From positions 126,001 to 190,000 of the forward strand of contig JAQFVV010006643.1 of NCBI GenBank assembly GCA_028023455.1: a stretch of 64,000 nt of DNA, given 5' to 3'. Below the pieces are notes generated by a model. It searched no databases. It worked only from the letters and a program-made list of their open reading frames with translations, and was not told where the DNA came from. Positions within the stretch are counted from its first letter, which is position 1. Every line of letters begins with the position of its first letter. Origin of the DNA: Epiperipatus broadwayi. Its lineage: Eukaryota; Onychophora; Udeonychophora; Euonychophora; Peripatidae. Below, in pieces: positions 11,893 through 24,400 of this stretch. The position numbers and the translations under genes were made by a program.

Positions 11893-12201
11893 AACTACTG
11901 CTACTGATACTGCTGCTGCTGCTACTGCTGCTGCTGCTGCTACTACTACTGCTGCTGCTACTGCTGCTGCTACTGCTACTGCTGCTGCTGCTGCTACTGC
12001 TGCTGCTACTGCTACTGCTGCTGCTGCTACTGCTACTGCTGCTGCTACTACTACTGCTACTACTGCTGCTACTACTACTACTACTAGTACTGCTGCTACT
12101 ACTGCTACTGCTGCAGCTGTTACCACTATTGCTGCTACTACTACTACTACTGCTGCTACTGCTACTGCTACTACTACTGATGCTACTACTACTACTACTA
12201 T

Positions 12202-12260
<59 letters not shown>
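11893..12260. repeat. Compound triplet microsatellite (CTG/CTA)n
   Basis: Mixed GCT and ACT triplets, becoming pure ACT towards 12260. On the minus strand it starts as pure TAG repeats directly after the 3' end of the LINE and becomes mixed AGC/AGT further away. This gradient fits a LINE tail that expanded and then diversified. The minus-strand poly-Val/Ala frame is an artefact of the repeat. Confidence 0.9.
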
Positions 12261-12535
12261 GTTTTAAAGAACTTTTATTTGATATCATAAGTACATGTAT
12301 GAAAATATAATTTTATTGTTTTCTTCTTTTAAATTAACAAAACATGTTACAAGAGGTGGTATACAATATAGAATTGAAAAATATTAACAAATTAAGTATT
12401 ATGAATACATAAAATAATTTTACATTAATAATGTTGAAAAATGAAAGAAAAAATAATCAAAAACTGTAACAATATTAAATACATATATGACAACAAAACT
12501 GTCACTTAAGGTGCAACAAACATGCGATTCATATT

Positions 12536-15401
12536 TCACAGTGGTGTTGGTAATTTCATCAAACTCCAAGTTGCTGATACTATGTCTATTGGAGCTAGTG
12601 CCTGATCTCTTGTTTTAATTTTAGTTAACTTATTGAGAAAAAGTGATTTAAGTTTACGAGATGTGGGGTTGAATATAAAGTGGCATCTTATACTCCAGAG
12701 TGTGAATAGTATAAAGATTGTTAGTCTTATTGTTGTAAACAACCCTTTCTAAATATTTTCTATCAATACTATTAATAAGCATTTTGGATTATGGGTAATA
12801 TCAACAATAAGTTCTCAATATGTTTTGAGGGAAGAACACTGAGAAATAAAATGTTCCATTGTTTCTTCTTCTTTATTACATAGTTGACAAATAGCATCTA
12901 TGTTTGGAGATCTCCATCTTCCAGCCAGAAAAGCATTGGTAGGTAGAGCTCTAAGGTTGATTTTTATTAGAAAATCTAAGTACTTAGGCTCCAAGTACCA
13001 GAATTTAAATTTTTGAATTATGGATTTATTCGAGATATTAATTAAGCTAATGGGAATTTCAAGGGGATTGGAATCAGTTGTTATATAATGTGCTTCCCAA
13101 TACTTAATTTTTGTTGAGAAAAGGTTTGCAGTAGGTACTTTATGCTTGAATATTGTTTTCATTAGGTTGTTAATGAATTTATTTTAATAGGAGGTGGAGT
13201 GTCTGTAGGTGATATTGGAGGAAACACTTGGAAATTTTCATATGTTGTATAAAGTTTCATTAATGCTTTATGAGTTTTCTGGTAATAGAATGTTGAAATG
13301 CAGTGTAATGACAGGCCATTTAGTCTTGAATGTTTTTGCAGACTTTTGATGCTTATTACCACTGCCTTATTATTCCATATAAGTTTAGTGCAACTTAAAT
13401 GAGTTAGTAAAATTAATTATAGGTGCATAATAATTTATTTTTGGGAAAATTAATATGTTAATGAGTGATATTTTACTATGCAATGAAGGATATGCTTTTG
13501 AAAGTGAGGTTGTCACCTTTTCAATTGCAGTTGTTAATTGCTCTTGTATTATTATGCTCATTGCATTCATAGACAGATGTATTGGGAGTCCAAGAAATTT
13601 GTGAGGAGGGGAACTACAAATTGAATGAATTTGGTTACCAGAAAGGATACTACAAATAGATGTTTTTTCTTTGTTAAATTCTAAACTATAAGCTGCAGAG
13701 TAATTTTCTAAAATGGTATGCATTTGAGGCAAATATTTTTTGGATGGCAAAAAAATGACAATATCATCTATGTATGAAACATGATTGATGGATTGGTTTA
13801 TGAGGGGTATATATATATTCCTGGCAATTTAGATTATAATTCTAGTAGGAGGAGGTTAATATACATAATAAAAAACAGTGAACTAAGGGGAGAGACTTCT
13901 GGTATTGAGTTGTGTGGAATAAAATCAGGGGACATTTTGCCATTAAGAGTAATGTATATTTTTCTATTGATGAGCAAGTTTGCTAGAACATACATTATAG
14001 GTATTGGAATTTTATGTTGACTAAGCACCTGTAGTATCTTGTCCACAGGCACTGAATCAAATGCAGCCTGTATGTCTAATTGAATTGCAATAGGTGCAGA
14101 TTTTCTTGCCTGTCTTACATTTTCTATTAATATTTTACATAACATAAGTGCTTCAGAAGTAGAACATCCTTTTCTAGCAAACTGAAACTTAGACAACCCA
14201 GGAAGTATTAGGGGTTTAATTTTGTCTTTTAAAAGAGACTCTATTAGTTTGATGATAAAAGGAGACATTGAAATAGGGCATAGATTATCTAGAGGAGAAA
14301 GAAGTGTATTATTTTTTTTAGAAAAGGGAACAGTGATACTGGATAAAGTTGTTCAATGTTATGTATTTGTTTTGATAGATAATTTATCATATTGTGTACT
14401 ATTGGAATAGTAAAGTGACTAAGATGTAATAATAAAAATTTTGGAATTGCATGTGTACCTGGGTGTGTATTGTTTGGAATAGAGTTCAACTTGAGAGAAA
14501 TTTCATACTTTGTAACGTTATGTTCTTCTGTGGTAAAACCAAAGTGAAATGAGAGTTTTGGAAAAGGAAACTTTTGGAGTTTAGCTTTAAAATGGTAATA
14601 TATTTGTGGAGTCATGTCTTCCCCAGCAATCATTTTTGAATCAAAAATAATAGATGAAGGAGTTAATTTTTTGAGAGTATATCCTAAGGCCCACCGAATA
14701 TATTCGTTAGACCAGTTACAGGGATTAGCTAGAAAAATTTTTGCTTTTTTTGTAGAGAGATAATCAGCCAGTATGAGTTGGTTTTGCTTGTATTCTTGTT
14801 TTAAAACCATTATTGATTTAACTGAAGAAGGATCACATGAAGTATTTTTTAGTTTTAAGTGTATTGTATCTAATTTATTAATGAGATTAGTGGGAGAACT
14901 ATTTTTGGAAGTAAAATGTCGAATAGTTGAAAAGATTATGTTAATAAATGATAGCCAGGCCTCTACTGAGTTTAGAGATATTATTTCTACCATTCTTAAA
15001 ATAAATATAAATCTCAGAGAGAACTGCTTCAGGTGTAGTGGATTTAATAGAAGATGAGTAGTTTTATCTAGAGGAAGAATTGGTTGAGGTTGCATGTGTA
15101 TTGCGAGTTCCACATTAAGTGCTAAATGATCAGAGAAAGTTACAGGACATAGGGAGGAGCTTATTATGAAATGTACATCTGGTGAATAAAATACAAGATC
15201 TATTAGAGAGGAGTTTTTTTTAGTATAGAATGAAATGGAGCTAGTTGGAAAAAAACCTTCAGCACTCATGAGATTGTTATTAATCAAATGAAGGTATTTT
15301 AATGTAAAATTCATATAAGACATGTTAAAATCACCCATGATTATATTATCTAAGAGAGTTACAATAGATTTTTTTGAAAAATTGTAATATGGGCAATCCA
15401 T
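12536..15401 (-). pseudogene. LINE ORF2 remnant: endonuclease, reverse transcriptase, zinc knuckle
   Basis: Broken into at least five frames. Frame 15401-14289 begins in the endonuclease: IIMGDFNMS, then SLIDLVFYSPD, then FSDHLALNVEL, the last three conserved APE blocks with the catalytic SDH. Frame 14268-13834 holds RT blocks: KFQFARKGCSTSEAL, AIQLDIQAAFDSVP (catalytic Asp of motif A) and a decayed SIPEVSPLSS in place of a GxPQGSPLSP-like motif. The YIDD box is readable at about 13770 upstream of the frame 13750-13385, which continues LPSKKYLPQM and ends in the thumb. Frame 13162-12815 carries the C-terminal Cys-His knuckle CQLCNKEEETMEHFISQC. Frame 12742-12536 (FTLWSIRCHFIFN) is the extreme C-terminus. 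The role would be target nicking and reverse transcription; now inactive. Confidence 0.75.
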
Positions 15402-15833
15402 AGTTAAAAATCAATTGATGTAAAAAATTTTTTTTTTTTTGGTTTAGAGTACTTTTACAGGAGTTCATGGAAAATTTGGGTTGCTATCTCCAGATGTGAA
15501 AGTCAGGCTTGAATTTTCACATATGGCTTAATTTCTAAGGTAACATACAATCAATATTGTTCACTATCATGTAAGTAAAGAGTTGGTATAATGTGTGGTA
15601 AATTTTTGTCCATCACTGAAAATTGGTTGCACTTTGAAGATCAGCAAATATATTGCATGAAATTATAATACAGGAAATCAATAACAAATATGTAATAAAA
15701 CATGGATGGAACAGAGAGGGCCAATTGTGAGTCTTTTATAAATTGGAAGATTGTCTTATGAGTGAACAGGTGACTGCAAAAATGTTTGGTGAGGCTATGC
15801 TTGAGGTTTGTGTTTTTAACTGGTTAAGTTTGT

Positions 15834-16294
15834 TTAGAAAAGTGGAGTGCCATCTGCTATTATTGTTGGAGATGAAAGTATAATGGATGCCCCAAAAGGA
15901 AAATAGGATGAAGGTGGCTGCATGTGCTTGAGTATGGCTTTTGATATGATATATTTATTGGATGGAGCTATCAAGTCATCAGTATGTGTCCAAGATGATC
16001 TGGCACATGTGATTGAGTGCTTGCCAATCATTAAAAATGTGTTGCTGCATTTCTTTTGTCACATGTCATAGAGAGAAAAATGAAGCAGTTCTTTAGTATA
16101 AGCAATGGTAGAACAGAAAGTAAGATGTAGACAGTGCATGAAGCTGAAGAAGTTTGGTTCCAGGGCCATTTTTTGAATTTATATAGGAGTTGTTCGATGT
16201 TTAGCATGGTGGGTATGTGATCAGTGTTAGCATTTGGATGTAGTATACTGTTTGTATGCCAGTGTGTGTATTTGGTTTTACTAGAAAAGATCAT
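15834..16294 (-). pseudogene. Possible N-terminal part of the same LINE endonuclease or ORF1 remnant
   Basis: Two adjoining minus-strand frames (16294-16031 and 16031-15834) lie upstream of the LINE. The segment SYFPFGASIILSSP could correspond to the RGGVAILI-like block of APE endonucleases, but the catalytic residues between it and GDFN are not traceable because stops fill 15400-15830. Assignment rests mainly on position. Confidence 0.35.
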
Positions 16295-18601
16295 TTGATG
16301 AGCATCATTTTGAACAGGGTGGATGACTTAGAAGCTATTGAAATGGTAACCCTTTGATTCCTCACCATTTCCTCTTCAGCCTAAGTACTAACTCTATCTG
16401 CTAGGTTCGAACCTCATTAGAATAATTAAAATAGATATTTAATGATATTATCATAACTATATGTATAGTATTATATATGTACATATGGATTAATATTGTA
16501 AATATACAGTGAATGAATTTTGTTTACTATTTAAAAATGTTTATGTTAAAGTCAATTTATTAATTTATTTCATTATAAATTCATATGTAGATGTATATTC
16601 CAACCTATATTGTAATTCATATATACGGTGTCATGATTCAATTTTATTAAAAGTGTGTTTTAGTTTTATTAATTAAAATAAAAATAGTTGTAAACAAAAT
16701 TTGCATTAAACTGATGCACCTGTGGTAAAAATAAAGAAATATCAATTTAAGTTTTAGTAATAGCTATACTCTAAATTGTTTAGAATAAAACAGTTATAGG
16801 GTAAAATCACTGGACTGGCATTATTGAATATTCTAGGTGAAATTTATAATGCCTTGAAAATTCAAACAAGTTTTAAAATCAATTGGTACAATCTAATGTA
16901 ATTCCTTAAGTTAATGGGTTTTCAGGTGAAATAAATTCTCCACGAGTAAGTGCTTGAACCTATAAATGGACCACATTTTAAGCTGTGAAAGGGAATTTAA
17001 TTTTTGTAAGAGCATTTGCTAACAGACTCCATGCCAGTTGAAATTTTAATACGTCTGGCTAAGGAAAGCAGAGTTTTGCTGTTTTTCCATGGGAGAATGG
17101 TAGATTTATTGCCATCTGATACTTTAACAACCAGAGCACCACAAGATGAATTTATCTAACGATAGCGTACTGCAAGAAGAACAAAACGACACTGGGAGCC
17201 TACCCAGAAGACTGTCACCATGCCTACAGTCCAAGTGCCTACTTCTCCAGATAAATGAATAACCAGTAATATAAAATCCAAAACTGCAGAGCTCTGCATT
17301 AATTGCTATTCAATTTCTACTTCTTAATTTAAAAGCTTGCTAAATGTAATTGAAAGTAATCCTTGAATGTTTAAATTAATTCTCACTTTAAGCTCTATAT
17401 AAACTGATTAACTTTAAAATGTCTAAACCACATAATCATGTAAATTATGTAACTTGCCTACCTACACTTATAAGTTTATTTTATTAAGTCAAATGACTTA
17501 TTCAATTCTAATTATCTATCACTGTGGTTATACCTATATTTTCTTATGATTGTTTTAAAATGTATTTGATATTGATTATATGCCAATTCTTTGAAATAGC
17601 AAGCCATTAATTTTATTAAAATTTTAGAGAAGATATAATTAATGCTATCTTCATATAATGATTTCTAATGTCACCATTTACGCATGCTGTTTTAAAATCC
17701 TATATTCGGAATAATCACAAATCATTTTGCACTCATTATTACTATTAAATGTTTGTTTAATATAAATGCAATGATGTGACTTGCTCATAAATGTTTGATG
17801 GATCAGATATTGATTAAATATATATAATAATTAACATTTTGCTGCCTTTCTCAAAATAGGACTTCAGTAAGGCCATCCCATTTTCTTTTTTGGGGGACGT
17901 GCATCAGTAAGAGCCAAAGTTGAATACCAGGCAAGCATGCTGGCCATCCCAACCTTGAACTCAGAATGTTCACACTGTATGCAGTAGAACAGTTGGTCCC
18001 AGGGTATTGGTGTTTGTCATAAGAACCTCAGAACAAAACAATCAATCCACAAGGTTACTTCCTAATAATATTTGCCAGTTCTATAGCACTTGTTGTGATC
18101 TAGAGTAGTCAATTCTACCTCCTCTTGAATTAATATTCAGCATTAGTCTAAAACTGTCTCTTGCTTCCTAAATTCAATCTACTTCAGTGAGCTGGTTTAT
18201 ATGTTCATATGTTACTTCTAAATATGTCTCTAATATAAGTGTTATAATAAATAATCTACCAAGGGCTAGTGTAATTATTTGTAAAAGAGCAATCATAAAC
18301 TTAAAAGATAGGAGTTGGCATTTCTTATAGGCATGATGAAAGCAGTCATTTATGTATGTATACACACACATGTCAAGTAATATATAAGATGAAAGAAATT
18401 TGACAATGTTCTTATCCACTGTAACACCTGCATGCATTCACTACACCCTAACTTCTGTTCTTTTGTTAATATTTTTTTTTACATTGATCAATAAATAAAT
18501 GTACATTTAAATTAGTTTGGTTTCATTTGATTTCTCACTGCTTAATTTCAATCCAATTCAATCCTAGTTATTTATGTGATATAGACGAGTGATCTATGCA
18601 A
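16295..18601. other. Intergenic, no gene recognised
   Basis: Contains a few patches of higher GC (about 17140-17290 and 17860-18060) that could be old mobile-element fragments; I could not identify them. A B-box-like GGTTCGAACCTC occurs at about 16403. No intact ORF. Confidence 0.5.
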
Positions 18602-19290
18602 TTAATGATGAATTATGAACATTACCTCCAAGACTATGCCATTAGTTAGTATATTAGTTAATTTATGTGCAATTAAAACCCTGAGATTCATGTTTCTCTC
18701 TGTCCTATGCCAGCTGTGAATAAAAAGAGTGAATTTACTCTTAGGTGTGTCATCCATAGGGTATTGAGTCATGGAGCATGGCAAATAGTTGAAGCCTGGT
18801 CAGAGATTCCACCATCCACTCTGATCAGCTTTGGTCTCTTTACATGGATTCTAGATTCTGCTATGTGAATGTACAAAACTTGATTGTTACAGTATGAAGT
18901 TAAGAAAGGGGGTTTGTCAATGGGTGTTACAGTGAACACATGATATAATGCCAGAAAGCATTGTGTAATTGATGTAATGATGTTGAAAGTCTTGAGTATA
19001 AAATACTTGAATGTTGTGAAGACCCAGGTCATCATGGATTGGCAGATGGCCGAGTCATTTGGTGGAAATTGAAATGGTCTTTCTGTCCCACAGTAGCTTA
19101 TAGCAAAGAAAGTTAATATAGGTAATGAATGACTTGGAGAATTTGATAATGGAGAATAGTATGTAATCTTAGTAATTACAAGCATGTTGAATAGCTGAAC
19201 TTTCAAATAAAGAGAGAGGTAAGCTTTAGAGAAAGAATTATTAATGCATGTGGCAAGAATCATGAATCTTATTTTGTATTGAAATCTCAT
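18602..19290 (-). pseudogene. Second LINE RT fragment related to the one at 12.3-16.3 kb
   Basis: The minus-strand translation INNSFSKAYLSLYLKVQLFN then LVITKITYYSPL matches in order and spacing the RT thumb of the larger LINE (SLSKAYPSLHSKISLINI, IFPKINYYAPI). After it, RPFQFPPNDSA resembles the downstream linker. It lacks the catalytic part and the zinc knuckle. Same orientation as the larger LINE but diverged, so likely a separate older insertion or a related subfamily. Confidence 0.55.
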
Positions 19291-21330
19291 GGGAAGTGGA
19301 CTGATATAAAAAGGGAAACCCAGAAAGGAGCTAGGCTTGCCCTGAAATATTTGAGAGCATATCTTAAATCGATTTACAGTTTGTTTGTTTTAGCACTATC
19401 TTGTATTTATTATTGTATGATGGAATCTTCTCTCTTCATTTTGGATGTTTTATTTACTACACTACCATCCTTTACCAGAATTATATATTTGGTAATGAGT
19501 AAGATTTTCTTAAGACATATAAAAGATAGATCACTTTCAATCTAGTCAATAGTGCTTTAAAAGAAGTTAGGTCTAATCTGATTACTTACCTACGAGTTCA
19601 ATTTTTTTGTTTTTAATAGCCATGAAGTTTTTAACTTTTTTTCACTGAAACCATAGTTTAAAAATGCCAATATTTTTTCTTATTTAGTGTTTCATTTTTA
19701 CATCTATAAAGAGCTATATAGGAGTCATTATTGTTGAATAATTTTAATCCTCATTATTAAATATATGGTCTTATGTAAAAAAAAAAAAAATGTATTTTTT
19801 AAATTGAAACTCTGTTTAGTATACAATAAAATTTATGACTAATAAATCCTTCATTATTGTGAATAAATCAAAAATGCAAATTTTGCAAACCCCTTCCATG
19901 TCTTCATAATCCATAATGAAATCAGTTCTCTGATGCTATGTATATGTGTATAATTATTATATAATTCTGCAGACTGTTGTTGAAAGTGCATACTTTTTAG
20001 TTTGCATGTAATCACACATCATTTTTCATTATGTATATCATTATTAATCCATTTTCCTACATTTAAAATTATTGCATCCTATATCATCTTTCATCCAAAA
20101 ATTTATTTTAATATTTTTAGATTGACATTTTTAATCTTTCAATCTTTCAACTTTTTCTTTTTATATTTTTAAAATCTTAAATTAGTGTATAAATTTCCAT
20201 CATTCAAATATATAATTGCTTAGTTTAAAATAAAAAATTAACATACCTATCACTTCTAGCATACATTTCATCCAACAGTTTTATCACTTATGCCAAGTGA
20301 TATATAATTATCTAAATAGCACGTAATTATTGTGAGTTTAGTAAAGATGAAATTTGTTTACGGAAAGTTTTCACTACCTGAATCCAGCCTGTTCTTAAAG
20401 TCTTATCTTTTAATGGACAATAGGGTTTTGAACATGGTTAAGTTATTTAAGTTTAAAAATGTTATAGTTTTGCTTTCATGTTTCTATATAAATAATGTTC
20501 ATAAATAGTTTGATTTCCTACATTTTGACTTTATGTTTTAATTCTGGAAGTCTATTATTGGTCCTTTTACGGTTTACAACAATCAAGATAAGTGAAAAAT
20601 TGAAAGAAAGCTTACATTACTAGTTTAACGGTGTTTTTGTTTAGTTCTAGCTCTTTTTGACTTTAAAATATGATATATAAGGTTGTTAATACAGCCACCA
20701 TTGGGAACTTTTTTGACTGAACAAGCCTTTGTAGAAAGATATGCCAAATAAATAGTTGTATCTTTTTTTTTTTAATAGTTTCCAGCTTTCTTTCCTAGCA
20801 ATGAAAGATTTTAATAAATTATCAGGATTTTTTAAATCACTGCAGTCTAGAATAAAGTGCTTTTGACATTCTTGAAAAACTTATAAATAAATTTACTAAT
20901 AAAATTTAAATGTTTAAAGATAAAAAAAATTAAAGACTCGGAGATGAATCGAGATTAAATCTTATTTCAAAATAACTTTCCATCCGTATTATTTTTCTCA
21001 CAGTTACATTTATATTCTAATCCATTTATATTTCATCACTCAACTTGTACTCATTTTAGCTGCTGTTACAAATCAAGAGAGAGAAAAATTGATTTTGATC
21101 AATAATCAAAACCTATGATTATGAACATTTCCTGAAAAAATAATATTACAACAACCATCAGTGAGTATAAATAAAATAGTGCTTTATTGTAATAAAAAAT
21201 AAAGCCCAGTTGGAAAAACAAAACAAAAAGTCTGCGGAAACAAAAATTCAAAGATAAAAGGCATTCAGAGTCACCATAAATGAATATGAGTTATTGCAAG
21301 AGCAGAGCAGAGTATGAAAAAATAATAAAT
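19291..21330. other. AT-rich intergenic DNA, no gene seen
   Basis: Short frames only (the longest, about 88 codons at 19279-19545, has no family features). No structured repeat noticed. Confidence 0.6.
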
Positions 21331-21420
21331 CGGCAGTGTCAGCGCGACTGCCTTGCACTTGCAGGCAGTTGCCCGGGTTGCGGGTTCTTGTCCCGGCCGA
21401 TGCTATGACACTTAAAAAAA
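21331..21420 (+). mobile_element. tRNA-derived SINE or tRNA-like sequence
   Basis: A sharply GC-rich 75-bp block in AT-rich DNA. It has an A-box-like GTGTCAGCGCGACTGCC, a central CTTGCACTTGCAG segment able to form an anticodon-type stem, and a B-box-like GGGTTCTTGTCCC, followed by TGCTATGACACTTA and an A-rich tail. The layout is that of an internal RNA polymerase III promoter. Base changes in the B box (GTTCTTGTC for GTTCGANTC) and the A tail argue for a SINE rather than a working tRNA gene. No clear target duplication. Confidence 0.55.
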
Positions 21421-24400
21421 AATACTTATAAAAAAATTAAAACATTCATAGACTCTTTTTTTATATTAATTATTTTTCCTATATCTCCAGCCCCAATATT
21501 ATTGTTAAATACAAAGGGGCAAATGCTATAGCCAGAGTTTTAACTTTTTCTAACTAATTGGTCTTTTTTTTTTTAGAGAATAAATTGAATTTTCATTTTC
21601 TTTATTCAATGATCATTAGGTTTTCTTTACTTATAATTTAACACCAATGTTTGAAAAAAATCATAAACCTTAAAAAGTTGAAACCATCCATTTGGCTAAT
21701 TTACGTATATAGTTATATGATTTGGCAGTAATTATTATGTCAGTTATAAATTAGCTGCAATATTGATTAAAATTATTAGAATAGCTTACTGAAGTGTAGC
21801 CAATCCAAATAACCAACCAATATTAGTCAATAAATATATATTTAGCTATTTTTAGTTAGATTGCAAAACAATGTTTTAAATTGTCCCTACCCTGACATTG
21901 ACAAGTCTGATGAGCACTAACTTTTGCCTTACTATTTCTCTATGATAGACTATTAGAGATACATTTGCTTTTCGGTGTATTATTTAAAAGTTGTTTTCCT
22001 TTTTTTTACATATAATTAATGGTTTCTAATTCTATTTATACAAATAATTAAAATGTAATTTGCAAATGTTAAGTATATCTTCTTCTTCAGGGGTTGACAA
22101 CTTATGGCTTGTGAATCAATATAGTAGCTTCTTTTATCATGATAAAGATAAACACCTTTTTTATTTCCTCCAGTAATTTGTAAATAAATATTTTAATGAC
22201 TCTATGAGAGGAAAAATGCATACTACAATGATCGTTTCTTGAATTCAGTCTTATTATTGAATAATAATTATTACATATGATAAATATTTAAATATTAGAA
22301 ATTTATGATTCTAAGGCAGTATTCCATTTGCTTATATTGAATGTTTTCTATATTTGTAAATAGAGGGATTTGAACTCAGAATTTTTTAGTCTATTCATAC
22401 TCCACTCTATTTCAAGCAACCGATACACTTGACCATACACATGGAAAAGATACATGATCCTCCAATATACATATTTTGTGCAGAGCCAGCACTCATCATT
22501 TGGGCCAGATCATAATTTCACACACATATATACAATCAGTACTTAGTTTATATTAAGACAGCAATTCCTCAAACTCTAATGGACAGACTTCAGTCTTCTC
22601 ATCTTTCCAACTATTAAATTGACCATTTCATTGAAAAATTGATGATGGAATGCAGCCACCAAACCCTGATTGTGTATATAAGTTGATAATAGAAGAAAGG
22701 CCAGTGAAGGGTGAATAAATTCCGATAATGAATTAAGATCAAATGAGAATGAAGAAATAAAAAAAAGATCAAGATGAAATAGAAGAACAATGTTGATCGT
22801 GGAGAATGAGATCTTGGGCTATAAACTAATATTGTATTAAATGATAATAAGATAAACTAAATAAAGTAGGGATTCCAAGCTTGACAAAATGAAAATATTC
22901 ACTATAAAGTCAAAACAAGCTATAAGTTTTAAGACAAACGAAGCAATTTACACTTTACAGTTTTGTTGATTTTAATAAAAACTGTGAAAATAACATAACT
23001 CAAATCTCAGTACAATAAATAACTGTAGATATAAAATTTACCATAAATTCAAATTTTACACTGCAAATTAGTAGCTTATTTTTCTCAAGGTTCAAACAAC
23101 TTAAATATTATTATACAAGATATACTTGGGTCAGTGAGAAGGATTTTACTACTACCCAAATATAGCACACAAAACATCTCTTAATACAAAATAGAATTAA
23201 CAAACAATCTTTGGTAATTCCAGATAAACTTAATAAACTCCATAAATATTATAAACTTTAAACTTCAAGAAATATGAATACTTTTGATAACTAAACACAA
23301 TAACTTACCAACTTCCTTTTATCAAATAATTATGAGCAATGTGATCAAGATCAGTGAATGATATATCTGAGGATTAAAATAAACAGGTTAAATCAAACTT
23401 AAGTGTTTTGACTTTTAATATACTATTTGAAATAATATATATGCACTTCAGGTTAACAATATTTTGCTTACTAAGAGATGATGCTTTAAATGTACTTTTA
23501 AACTATAAGGGTTTAACATAAATTATTATGATATTACCAATATATAGTTAAATATACTATATTGATTGATGATAATTTCAAAATAATAAGATAATATGTG
23601 GATAGCAATAACAATAATAATGTTTATGATGATTAGCAATAAGACTACAGACAACTAAATAAACTTTTAAAACAACAAGATTTATTTACACTATTTACAA
23701 ATTTATTTCAGAAACATCTGAAATAAGACAGAGACATTATATAAAATCATGTATAAAAATAATGTATATCCCAATGAATACATGCATAGTATATAAAATA
23801 GTATAGTACAGTTATATCTTCATTATCACTATCATTATCAGCTATGTTTCTCCTATTTTATATTATAGAACAGAAAGGTTAAACTCTGATTAACATAAAT
23901 TAGCATAAACTTTGTTTAACATAAATTAACACTCAAGTTATAAAATAAAAGTATATTCAAATCTTTAGGATAAGTGAAAACTTTAAAATCCAAAGTTAAT
24001 ATTATAAAATAGCATGTTACACTCTATAGCTATTTATTTATATCAGAATATGATATAAAGGCAATCATTATATGTAGCACAAATAATAACTATTATTATT
24101 CAATATGAAGAAATTTATTATACTAATGTGGGGACAGACATCAGAAGTCAAATGTATACATAACACCAAAATCTTGCCTATGTCCACAACATAATCATTC
24201 TAATCATTAACCTGTCTTATCGATCCATCGACGAATCAATGCTTGGTGAAAATAAAATGACATTGTACATGTGTATCTCTTGCTATACCATACACATAGT
24301 TTATAATTACTAGTAAGTTATGGTTGGTTTGCTTAAAAACTGATAAAAGTACTACATCATCACACATACACTATTTACAATTAGGTAAACACTATAGATA

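Larger units (their letters stand above)
12261..16294 (-). mobile_element. Degenerate APE-type non-LTR retrotransposon (LINE)
   Basis: Minus-strand order is: possible endonuclease start (16294-15834), endonuclease C-terminal part, linker, reverse transcriptase, C-terminal zinc knuckle and tail, 3' UTR, then a TAG-repeat tail at 12260. Several stop codons and frameshifts break the coding region, so the copy is dead. Motifs place it among APE-endonuclease LINEs of the Jockey/I/R1/CR1 assemblage; the clade cannot be settled by eye. Confidence 0.75.

Noticed and set aside
11890-12288. 132-residue poly-Val/Ala minus frame
   Set aside because: Translation of the triplet microsatellite running into the LINE 3' end.
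13781-15057. Plus-strand frames within the LINE region
   Set aside because: Antisense of the LINE ORF2 remnant.
16395-16420. GGTTCGAACCTC as a tRNA B box
   Set aside because: The string is palindromic and no A box or anticodon arm is found at proper spacing on either strand.
22087-22110. hAT-like terminus CAGGGGTTGACAACTTATGG
   Set aside because: No matching inverted end or 8-bp duplication was found; mentioned only in the regional note.
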